This document shows, piece after piece, positions 45,401 through 57,973 of a stretch of DNA of 64,000 nucleotides. This DNA comes from Metridium senile (taxonomy: Eukaryota > Cnidaria > Anthozoa > Actiniaria > Metridiidae): contig OX459105.1 of assembly GCA_949775045.1 (NCBI GenBank), positions 15,958,227 through 16,022,226 on the forward strand. The letters run 5' to 3'. The position numbers and the translations under genes are program-made. Each line of letters starts with the position of its first letter. Position 1 is the stretch's first letter. The notes beneath the pieces were generated by a model. The model was not told the origin of the DNA and did not search any database. It saw only the letters and a list, made by a program, of their open reading frames with translations.

Positions 45401-47673
45401 CAAAATCAGTCTGCAAATATACGATGTGGAATGCGATATAATAAGCAAGCATTACATTACACTTGTGAAATGTGAAAATGGTGAAAACACGATGTGACAT
45501 TGATATAAGAGCACATATTACATTACGTTACACTACACTACACTACACCACACTACACTACACTACACTACACTACACTACACTACACTACACTACACTA
45601 CACTACACTACACTACACTACCTTACGTTACGTTACACTTACAGTTAGGTGAAAAGACGCTGTGACATCGATATAAGAGCACATATTACACTACACTACA
45701 CTACACTACACTGCACTACACCACACCACACCACACCACACCACACCACACCACACCACACCACACCACACCACACCACACCACACTACACTACACTACA
45801 CTACTCTACCTTACGTTACGTTACACTTACAGTTAGGTGAAAAGACGCTGTGACATCGATATAAGAGCACATATTACACTACACTACACTACACTACACT
45901 ACACTACACTACACCACACCACACCACACCACACCACACCACACCACACTACACTACACTACTCTACCTTACGTTACGTTACACTTACAGTTAGGTGAAA
46001 AGACGCTGTGACATCGATATAAGAGCACATATTACACTACACTACACTACACTGCACTGCACTGCACTACACTACACTACACTACACTACACTACACTAC
46101 TACACTACACTACACTACACTACACTACACTACACTACACTACACTACACTACACTACACTACACTACACTACACTACACTACACTACACTACCTTACGT
46201 TACATTACACTACATTGCATTACACTTACAGTTAGGTGAAAAGACGGTATGATTTGACTTGACGATGATCATCTCCATGGGAACGCCAAGAACATACGCC
46301 GCAGCTTGAGCAACCTACAAGTCAACAATTATTTTAGCTCGTACCAAAAAATCGGCAACAAAGTACAAGTTATTCTCTTATAAACGTTTTTCGTGGATAT
46401 GAGAGAATATAACATTCGTTTGTCTCATGAATGTCGAAGGTTTAGGCTGCGACGTTTCGACGGCTACTGCTAGTCTTTATTAGACGATCTGTAGGCTGAG
46501 TGATGTTTGGTATATATACTACAGGCAGCCCAAGCAATTCACTTTTACAGTAGAGATATGTTTTACAGGTGAGCGAACATAACGAAAAAATGCCCTAAAA
46601 CGTTCAAAAACCACCCAGAATGACACCAAATAAGTTTAACAACAACACAGGATTGAAATATGTTCAAATTTATTTCAATAAAAAATATCGATTTTTTTCC
46701 TCACATATCTCTACAGTAAAAGTGAATTGCTTGGGCTGCCTGTGTATACACCGGCGGTGGTCCGTTGAATTCCTGAGATAATCATTTCGCGTTTTCATTG
46801 GCTTAGCTTACTGTATATGGTCTTACATTAGGACGCCGTAGAAAGGTGATTCTCTTATTTACCTTGACGTTGATACCTTGACCCATCTCTACGCCGCCAT
46901 GTTGGATTGCTACAGTTCCATCAGCACTGAAGATGGCGACGAACACCGTGAAATTTGAAAACATCGACTCAACTTTGAACTTGCCAGGAACTAGGACTAG
47001 ACCCCGCTTTCTCCAACGATTTGCCTGATATCAACGATTTATTACAAGTATTTATTATTCACGTATCAAAGATATGCCTATTGTTCTATTGCAATCTCAA
47101 CCTGTTAAAAAAATCTCGCTCGCTAATCAAAGTCTTTTGTTACTTCTCACCTACAATACCATATATGGTAATGGCATTGTTTTCAAGATTGCATACGGTA
47201 TTTCTGATACGCATCATCATCATCACTTTCTCATCATTGTTGTCATCGCTTTATCACCAAGACAACCATCATGATCATCACAACCATCATTGTCAGGCAT
47301 GTGAGCGCTAGCACAGTTGTGTGTTGTAAATATTGAACGTATATAGTGATAGTGAGTGAACCTCACGGTGAAGACCACCGACGGAAAGGGTTGGTTAGAA
47401 ATATATATAAATATTTCATCACCTTTATTAATATCATCATATCATCACCATCATCATCATCACCACCACCATCATCATCATTACCACCACCATCATCATC
47501 ATCATCGCCAACATCAACATCGCCATCATCATCATTACTACCACCATCATCATCATCGCCATCATCAACATCGCCATCATCATCATTACTACCACCACCA
47601 CCATCAACATCGCCATCATCACCACCACCACCATCATCATTACCACCATCATCATCATCGCCATAATCATCAT

Positions 47674-47704
<31 letters not shown>

Positions 47705-50700
47705 GCCATAATCATCATCATCATGATCGCTATCGCCATCATCATCACCACCATCACCATCATTATTACCACCATCATCATCATCGCCATAATCATCATT
47801 ACCACCACCACCACCATCATCATCGCCATAATCATCATCATCATGATCGCTATCGCCATCATCATCACCACCACCACCATCATCACTATCATCATCACTA
47901 ACATCATCATTACAATGAGCATACTTTATTAAACTCCTGGACTTCTGTCTGTCTCTTCTTAAACTCTGATGCCTCTTTGATGTCTGCAAAGATGAACAAA
48001 TAATTGTAATTTAAATCAGAACACAAGCCCACTCGTAAAACTAGCTAGGATAAGCTTTGCTTCTGCTAGTCTCTTTTGCAGTAGTTCTTCGTATCACTCG
48101 ACCGCGTACAGGCAACGTCTGGAGTTTGCGCAGACCGATACAAAAGCAGCTGTTGTGAAGGAGACTATTTTTATCATAGTATATTATATTACATTGCGAC
48201 ATGTTACGATGTGTTGCGATACGTTGCGTTGCGTTACGTTGATTTTCAAGCTCGTAAGTTACGATTTATTTCCTGGCGTCACATTGCGTTGAGTTATTAA
48301 ACGTTGCGATACGTTGCGTTACGATGCCTTACGTTGCACTACGATGCGACGCGTTACGTTGAGAAGCGTTGCGTCACGTTGCCTTACGATGAGTTGCGTT
48401 GTGTTTTGTTGCGTATTATTTTACTGTAATGCGTAAACGTCCATTTGTTTCAAGGCAAGGTTTTTGTTTATAGCTTACCTTTCCAAACTTTACGAATGCT
48501 GCAATAAGGAATTTCATGACCTTTTGGAGTTTTCTAGGAGAACAATTATATAATTACTTTTTCATTCGTCAATTCATTGATACATACTTCCTTTTATTTA
48601 TTTAATTACTTTACTCGACATTCACTTTGTCATTAATTCATTAATTCATTAATCGATCATTCATCCATGCATTCATTCATCCATTCGTCCATACTTCATT
48701 CACTCATGCATTCATTCATTCGTCCATTCATATATTGTTTCCTACCTGTCCTTCTTCGTACAAGTTCTTTTCTCGAATCTCTTCTGGTGATTTGTTAAGG
48801 GCTTTAGCGACATGGTCCATGACAGATTCCATTATAAACACAGCCTGCACCATTCCTGAAAACAGAGACGATGGTCACCATGATAATCATAGAGATTATG
48901 ACGATGATGACGATGATGACGATGATGACGATGATGTTGGTGATGATGACGACGATGATGATGACGATGATGTTGGTGATAATGACGACGATGATGATGA
49001 CGATGATGTTGGTGATGATGACGACAATGATGATGACGATGATGTTGGTGATGATGACGACGATGATGACGATGATGTTGGTGATGATGACGACGATGAT
49101 GATGACGATGATGATGTTGTTGGTGATGATGATCACGACGATGATGATGACGATGATGTTGGTGATGATGACGACGATGATGACGATGATGTTGGTGATG
49201 ATGACGACGATGATGATGACGATGATGATGTTGTTGGTGATGATGATCACGACGATGATGATGACGATGATGTTGGTGATGATGACGACGATGATGACGA
49301 TGATGTTGGTGATGATGACGACGATGATGATGACGATGATGATGTTGTTGGTGATGATGATCACGACGATGATGATGACGATGATGTTGGTGATGATGAT
49401 GACGACGATGATGATGACGATGATGTTGGTGATGATGACGACGATGATGATTATGTTAAGGATAACGATGATGATGATGTGATCATTCATGATGTTCTTT
49501 GTGCAACACAATACTGACCTGGTGTCCTACAAAAGGAATGGCTTGACTTGTTGGTAAGCAGAGTATTAAGAGAGACCTTCCAATTGGGGCAATAATACAC
49601 TAAAAAGAACATATCATTTATATAAAAAAGAAGAGAAATGGAAAGAATAAAGAGGGTGAGAGGGAAGAGAAGAGAAGAGAAGAGAAGAGAAGAGAAGAGA
49701 AGAGAAGAGAAGAGAAGAGAAGAGAAGAGAAGAGAAGAGAAGAGAAGAGACCATAAAGCTATACATACAGTTGTCAATATGTCCAGGCACATTAAGAAGA
49801 TCGTTATCCTCTGGGGTACAACCAGCGTCAGTATAGTAATCGATGTCAACTCCTTGTAAGATCCCCTTGTCATTGACAGCAACCTGTTCAAACAATAACC
49901 ACACTCAATAACAAACTACATTAATGTATCTCCCTCAGTAGTCGTATGTATACCTTGTATTTTGCCAAGTGAGGGGATCGACCTCCCTGCATTAGTAAGT
50001 TGCTGTTGAAATCCATCCTTAGCATTACTGGTCTGTAAAATAAAGTAGCTCGTTATTCAGTACAATTGATTTATTGACAGATTGATTGATCATGATTGAC
50101 TGTTGGAGTGATTGATTGACAGATTGATTGATCATAATTGACTGTTGGAGTGATTTATTGACAGATTGATTGATCATGATTGACTGTTGGAGTGATTGAT
50201 TGACAGATTAATCATGATTGACTGTTGGAGTGATTGATTGACATTAATCATGATTGACAGATTAATCATGATTGACTGTTGGAGTGATTGATTGACAGAT
50301 TAATCATGATTGACTGTTGGAGTGATTGATTGACAGATTGATTGATCATGATTGACTGTTGGAGTGATTGATTGACAGATTGATTGATCATGATTGACTG
50401 TTGGAGTGATTTATTGACAGATTGATTGATCATGATTGACTGTTGGAGTGATTGATTGACAGATTAATCATGATTGACTGTTGGAGTGATTGATTGACAG
50501 ATTAATCATGATTGACAGATTAATCATGATTGACTGTTGGAGTGATTGATTGACAGATTAATCATGATTGACTGTTGGAGTGATTGATTGATAGATTGAT
50601 TAATCATGATTGACTGTTGGAATGATTGATTGACAGATTGATTAATCATGATTGACTGTTGGAGTGATTGATTGACAGATTGATTAATCATGATTGACTG

Positions 50701-53700
50701 TTGGAGTGATTGATTGACAGATTGATTGATCATGATCGACTGTTGGAGTGATTGATTGATAGATTCATTGCTTGTTGATTAACTGATTAATTGATTAACT
50801 GATTGATTGATCATGATTGACTGATGGAGTGATTGATTCATTGTTTGATTGTTTGTTTGATTGATTGAATGAATGATTGACTGATACATAGGATCTTACC
50901 GATCCAGTCTTTTGGCTGCCAATGCACTGATGCAGGCCACTTGAACAGCTCGCGTCAATTTACCGCCGAATGCTCCTCCTAGACGCTTGACAATAACATC
51001 CACGCTGATGAACAATCAAATATTATATATCATTATACAAGTAATTATCGTCACGTGGATGACGAGAGGAGATATGAAAATCGAGACAGAGGGGTTCCTA
51101 ACAGTGGCGCAAGATCAAGCATTACCAGTAAACGCTCTCAAGAGTATTTATAATACCAATCAATCGACACTTTGTCGACTTTGTAAGGAAAGAACTGAGA
51201 CAGTAGAGCACCTAATATCAGGATGTAAGACTTTGGCTGCCGAGGAATACAAAGAGATACATGATGGTGTCGCTAAGAACATACATTGGCACCTAAGTAA
51301 AAAGCATGGAATACCGACCGAGTACGGAAAAGTGGTGGGACCATTCGCCACAACCAGTAGCAGGAAACGATGTATCACAATTATTACGTCATCACCAATC
51401 AGTAACATATATTAACAACTTATCACATTTTCCTTACCTTGTAGCTGGGACGGCCAAAAACTCACTCACTACTTTTTGAGCAACACTTCCTCCCTGACAT
51501 GCGCTGTACAGGGTTAAGCCGTCTTCTTGAGGAACTGACAAACACACCTGGAAATGGTGGGAAAACATACACGTTATATATCATAATAATTACGAGAGAA
51601 ATTACTGGTATGCTGAGCTACCTGTGTCTCCAAATGGAAATGATGCTGACCACCACACTCTACCTCGCCCGTGATCACGTGAGAAGATGACGTCATTGCA
51701 CCTGAAATATATCAACGACGATGAGGATAGTAAATAAAATCACATTATTGATTGTTGATGCCGATGATGATAATGATGGTGATGTTGACAATGATTAAGG
51801 TAGACATTATGATGCAGTGATGATGATGATGATAAAAATAATGATGATGATGACGATGATAATAATAATATTTTACCAAACAAATTCCAAGATATGTTCA
51901 CTTTAAATAATCAATTCCATAGTTATAATACCAGATCAAAAAATTTGCTTCGTGTACCACTAGTAAGAACTAAACTTCGTCAATTTTCTATCAGTTACCA
52001 AGGTCCCTCAATCTTTAATTCTCTTACTGATGAAATCAAACAAAGCAGTGCTTATTCTACATTCACCAAGAAATTAAGATCTTATATTATTTCTGGTTAT
52101 GGAGATTAGGCATTGGCTTATTTATTTAGTGTAAATAGCTAGATATATATGTGAATGTGTACAGTTGTATCATATGTGTATATAAACTGTATGTATGTAC
52201 ATATGTGTCTATATTATATTATTTTGTACTATATTATATTGTAAATTTATTCTTACGCCATCATGTAATTATTGGCAGTATAACCAAATTGTATATATAG
52301 AGGAGATCGATCTGATGTTATTAATAAGCCTTTTGGCTTTCTATCAGATATCCTCGCCATTTTATATAAACTTTTTCATGTATATAGTCTGTAAGTTTAA
52401 TTATTACGATTAATGGCAAATAAACTGTTATACTGTTATACTGTTATGATAATAATGATGGCGTACCCTCGATGATGACGATGATGATAACGGTAGCCAT
52501 GACAATTATTATGGTAATGATGACGGTGATTATGGTGATGAAGATAGCTAAATATCGATTATGATTATATAAACAAGTTGGTTTCAATCATAAATATTAT
52601 CAAAATCACGTGACATATCCCAGCATACCTTGAACATCACCGACATCAATGTCACCCAACAACATTGACCACGGTGGGCTTAGTGCAGGGGGAGCAAACG
52701 ACTTAGCCTCGATAGCTTCAGCAAAGGTCAGTATCGGAGGCTTGCAATCCTTGTACGTCACTTTAACCATCTTGGCGGCCTGGTCGGCAAGCTTTTGAGT
52801 ATCTTTGAACATTATGATAAATAAATATGAATACGAATCAATGAATCAATGAATCAATGAATCAATGGATGAATGGATGGAAATAGAAATGAACGAATGA
52901 ATAAATAGATTTATAAATGGAAATATGAACGAATGGATGGATGGATGGATGAATGGATGGATGAATGGATGGATGAATGGATGGATGAATAGATGAATGG
53001 ATGGATGGATGAATGGATGAACGGATGAATGAATGGATGAATGGATGAATGGATGAATGGATGGATGGATGAATGGATGGATGAATGGATGAATGGATGA
53101 ATGGGGAATGAATGTAAAGAAATGTGAACAAATGAATGAATAGATTGATAAATGGAAATATGAAAGAATGAATGAATAGATGAATGGATGAATGGATGAA
53201 TGAATGGATGGATGAATGAATGAATAGGGAATGAATGTAAAGAAATGTGAACAAATGGATGAATAGATTGATAAATGGAAATATGGACGAATGAATAGAT
53301 GGATGAATGGATGGAAATATGAATGGATGGATGGAAAAATAGAGGGATAGAAATCAAGTAGTAGCCTGTTGGAACTAGTTTCGCGGGGGGACGAGGAGCG
53401 AAACAACGTCTGAACGTCTGTTTTCTCAGGCTAATCAAGTAGCCGATACAACTTAATTATAATGAGTGAGTAAACAGACAGGTTTGTTTCTTACCAGCCA
53501 CAATGACTCCAATAACATGTCCTACAAACCTCACATCGCCAGGACAAAATACCTACAAAAACAGAATGATTCTATTATTATCACAGTATGAAACGATATT
53601 AAATCATAATTATTCTACTTACTCCTTCATTTTCGCCGGGAACATGTAACATTTTGCATTCATTTATTCCTCCTTCTGGTATATCTCTGGCATCAAAGTA

Positions 53701-53871
53701 GCTGATCACTCCTGGAATAGCCTACAAACACAAACAAACATCGTTAAATACACTAACTTACAACGATGAAAATTGTTTTCATTAACCCATGAAAAAAATG
53801 TTAAAGAGTGATGTCTAAATAACAACAAATAATACACTATTTGATTGACTAATCGATTGATTGATTGATTA

Positions 53872-53906
<35 letters not shown>

Positions 53907-54662
53907 GATTGATTGATTGATGAACTTTATTTAAAAAAGGTTTAAAAAGTATTTACAAAATACACCAGTTTAGCAAAGCTAATCTTACACTTCTGTATTT
54001 ATGTATTTATACACGATATATTTTTACATCATAGCTGTAAAACCAAGAGCCTATGCCAGAAATGCACCCTATTTCGGTGAGGCACTCTGTTGCAAAAGTT
54101 ACTTTACAAACATCAGTACCCTAAATAAGACACACAAGAAGTGAAACCTACGTATCGCCTTCAATGCAGCCCTTCCCGGTTATTCAACTAGTAGCATAGA
54201 AACCTTTTTCAAAACTTTTAATTAATGAAGCTTTTTGATGATTGGTTACTTACCAAAGCAGACGAGGGGTCAATAGAGTCAAGTTTACAATTTGCCTGAA
54301 AATAACAACAAAACGATGATTAGTTGCTTTAATTTTACAAATGATGAATAAAGAGTTTAGGTACCTTGGTGCTGAGAACCAAAGCTCCGTACACCTCCCC
54401 CTCACATGTCGGTATGTCATTCACATATTCAGCCTCCCCTGCAGCCTGTTGAAATAAGAGTAAAAAGATAAAAATGATTTAAGAATGGAAAAACAATTAA
54501 ACAGAAGGGGGAGGAAGGAGAAAGGTATAAGCCTGATTTTCAGATTTCAAGCCCACCTGAAACTAAAAAGTATAATTAAAGAGCTGTATTTAAGTCCCTT
54601 CAACCGAAGCTAATCTTCCAGCTAGAGAGCCGAGGATGCGCTCTTTTACTTCCCTCTCTTCA

Positions 54663-54694
<32 letters not shown>

Positions 54695-57239
54695 CTTAAA
54701 GCTACACAGAAAGGAGAGAAGTCGAACTGAATAACGATGTGAGGTCACTGGGATTCAAACTCGGGACCTCACGCACCGAAAGCTGAACACTAACCAACTA
54801 TGCTATCCTAGCTCCTTAAATTCAGGCTAGAAAGAGATAAGCTATGAGTTAGGATAGAGGAATATGATGTAAGGATAAGAAGAGCCACCCAGGGCGAAAA
54901 AAGATAAAGAGGAGGAGAAGGGAGAAGTGAAGAAAGAAAGGAAGGCAGTGAGGAAGGCAGTGAGGAAGGCAGCGAGGAAGGCAGCGAGGAAGGCAGCAAG
55001 GAAGGCAGCGAGGAAGGCAACGAGGAAGGCAACGAGGAAGGCAGGAAGGAAGGCAGCAAGGAAGGCAACGAGGAAGGCAACAAGGAAGGCAGCGAGGAAG
55101 ACAACGAGGAAGGCAACGAGGAAGGCAGCGAGGAAGGCAGCGAGGAAGGCAACGAGGAAGGCAACGAGGAAGGCAACGAGGAAGGCAGCAAGGAAGGCAG
55201 CGAGGAAGGCAGCAAGGAAGGCAGCAAGGAAGGCAGCAAGGAAGGCAGCGAGGAAGGCAGCGAGGAAGGCAGCGAGGAAGGCAACGAGGAAGGCAACGAG
55301 GAAGGCAACGAGGAAGGCAGCAAGGAAGGCAGCGAGGAAGGCAGCAAGGAAGGCAGCAAGGAAGGCAGCAAGGAAGGCAGCGAGGAAGGCAACGAGGAAG
55401 GCAACGAGGAAGGCAACGAGGAAGGCAACGAGGAAGGCAGCAAGGAAGGCAGCAAGGAAGGCAGCGAGGAAGGCAGCGAGGAAGGCAACGAGGAAGGCAA
55501 CGAGGAAGGCAACGAGGAAGGCAACGAGGAAGGCAGCAAGGAAGGCAGCGAGGAAGGCAGCAAGGAAGGCAGCAAGGAAGGCAGCAAGGAAGGCAGCGAG
55601 GAAGGCAGCGAGGAAGGCAACGAGGAAGGCAGTGAGAGAGGACAGGAAAGGAAACATGTAAGAAAAAAAGGAAGGAATGGAATGAACGAGAGGAATGGAA
55701 TGAAGAAGAGGAATGGAATGAAGAAGAGGAATGGAATGAAGAAGAGGAATGGAATGAAGAAGAGGAATGGAATGAGCAAGAGGAATGGAATGAACGAGAG
55801 GAATGGAATTAAGAAAAAAAGAAGAAATAAAAGAAAAAGAGAAGGACAAAACAAGTGAGGCAAAGACTGTTTGGAGAAATAAAAACAAAGTATAAGAACC
55901 AGATAAGAAGAAACGTACATATACATTCTAGACCTGTTCACAAATGGTTTATAGTATATGATTGGTAATATAATGAAATTTGCCTAGTACACCGTAAAAA
56001 TGTTGATTTAACTTTACTGACATTTCGAGCTTTGAAAGCTGATACATCAGTGAAGTTAAGTCAACATTTTTTACGGTGTTACAAATTTCATTCTATTACC
56101 TATCGTTTATATCAAACACCAACGCAGCCTATACTAGTTTACTCGCTAGTTTTCATTAATGTTTTATCGTCATACCTGTAGCTTGGCAGCGACCTTAGTC
56201 ATAGGGTTACTAATGGGATATCTATCAGGCTTGCTTTCATAGCTCTGAGTACCACGTGATACGGCTCTTTCTTGGAGAATAGAATTCCCTGCCGACCTTA
56301 GTCTTGCTGGGGCGTGGTCACCAAGGGCACCAATATAAGCCTGATGAAATATACGAAATATGGTTAAAGTTAAATATTCATTGATCGCCTTATGGTGGTG
56401 GCGGTAGTGATGAATGATCATCACCGATGTTTGATAGGTATATAATTCACCCACCTTGTAAAAGAGGGTCAATGCTAGGTTCTTGTGGTACGCCACAGTG
56501 CTGCCATTGTGAGCAATGAACTTTGGATCGGGAACAACCTCGTTATCAAGAATTTCAAGAGCATCTGGGATGAAAGAAAAGCCCAAATTAACTCAATTGT
56601 ATAAACTACTCGTTACAGTTAATTTCATTAACATTAACAACCAAAAATATTTCAGAATTCTCATTCAATTTCTACTCGCTTTACGTGGACAACGTTAATG
56701 ACATTGACGGTTGTATATCGAGTAGATTGTACAGCAAGATCAATATGCTTACCTTTTAATGTGTCAGGATTTGTAAGAGTTTTACCAACAAGGAACTTCT
56801 CGGTGTTTTCAGCATGGAGCTAAACAAAGTACAATGAATAAATGAATGAATGGATGAATAAATGATTGCAATGATGAATGAAAGGAAGGAGGAAAGGAAG
56901 GAAGGAAGGAAAAAAGGGAGGGAGGGAGGGAGTGAGGAAGGGAGGGAGGATATATATGGGTGGATCAAACTTAATCAAATAAGTCACTTACAAAGTTGTA
57001 CGTAATTCCAGCGTACACTATACGTGGTTTCGATGTAACGGTCATTGATTTCTTGTCTAGTGGAATGGCAAATCCTGCGTTAACGTACGCATGCGCATTC
57101 TGTTACAAAACATGAACAAAGTCTCATCACTATTAGAACACCAACACCAACAACAGTGTTAATAATGATAATGATATTATTATGGTGGTGGTGGTGGTGA
57201 TGATGTTGATGATGATGGTGATGATGTTGATGATGATGG

Positions 57240-57274
<35 letters not shown>

Positions 57275-57289
57275 TGACGATGGTGATGG

Positions 57290-57324
<35 letters not shown>

Positions 57325-57352
57325 GTGGTGATGATGATGATGATGATGGTGG

Positions 57353-57383
<31 letters not shown>

Positions 57384-57418
57384 GATGATGGTGATGATGA
57401 TGGTGATGATGATGATGG

Positions 57419-57456
<38 letters not shown>

Positions 57457-57484
57457 GTGGTGATGATGATGATGATGATGGTGG

Positions 57485-57515
<31 letters not shown>

Positions 57516-57918
57516 GATGATGGTGATGATGATTATGATGGTGATGATGTTGATGATGATGGTGATGATGATTATGATGGTGATGATGATGATGATGATG
57601 GTGATGATGATTATGATGGTGATGATGATGATGATGATGGTGATGATGATTATGATGGTGATGATGTTGATGATGATGGTGATGATGTTGATGATGATGG
57701 TGATGATGATGATGATGATTATGATGGTGATGATGATGATGATGATGGTGATGATGATTATGATGGTGATGATGTTGATGATGATGGTGATGATGATTAT
57801 GATGGTGATGATGTTGATGATGATGGTGATGATGTTGATGATGATGGTGATGATGATGATGATGATTATGATGATGATGGTGATGATGATCATGATCATG
57901 ATGATGATGATGATGATG

Positions 57919-57973
<55 letters not shown>

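Larger units (their letters stand above)
42477..54445 (-). other. Oxidase exons 18-40: molybdopterin domain
   Basis: Exons: 54445-54365, 54295-54254, 53721-53623, 53552-53495, 52802-52629, 51701-51622, 51547-51438, 51004-50900, 50032-49954, 49883-49769, 49599-49519, 48855-48746, 48533-48479, 47983-47925, 47024-46863, 46314-46230, 45253-45210, 44809-44679, 44328-44203, 44001-43878, 43701-43605, 43295-43188, 42544-42477. Recognised motifs: [62 protein letters not shown] and ATGEPP with the catalytic glutamate. The last exon ends NGPATVEM...SQMVI and a TGA. Confidence 0.92.

Noticed and set aside
47356..47989. 208-residue Asp/Gly-rich and 181-residue His-rich frames
   Set aside because: Triplet repeat in an intron; only the small exon 31 (47983-47925) within it is coding.
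48735..49517. 260-residue Asp-rich frame
   Set aside because: GATGAC repeat fused by chance to antisense of oxidase exon 29.
49614..49904. 96-residue minus-strand frame as a separate gene
   Set aside because: Oxidase exon 27 followed by read-through into the AGAGA repeat.
50060..50890. About 40-bp repeats resembling a CRISPR array
   Set aside because: Units are adjoining and degenerate, in a spliceosomal intron; no unique spacers.
52846..53438. 186- and 175-residue Ser/His/Ile/Pro frames
   Set aside because: GGATGAAT tetranucleotide repeat in an intron.
54808..55941. 377- and 348-residue Leu/Pro/Ser frames and the 244-residue Lys/Arg/Ala frame
   Set aside because: A 12-bp repeat keeps every frame open; it is intronic to the oxidase and has no conserved domain.
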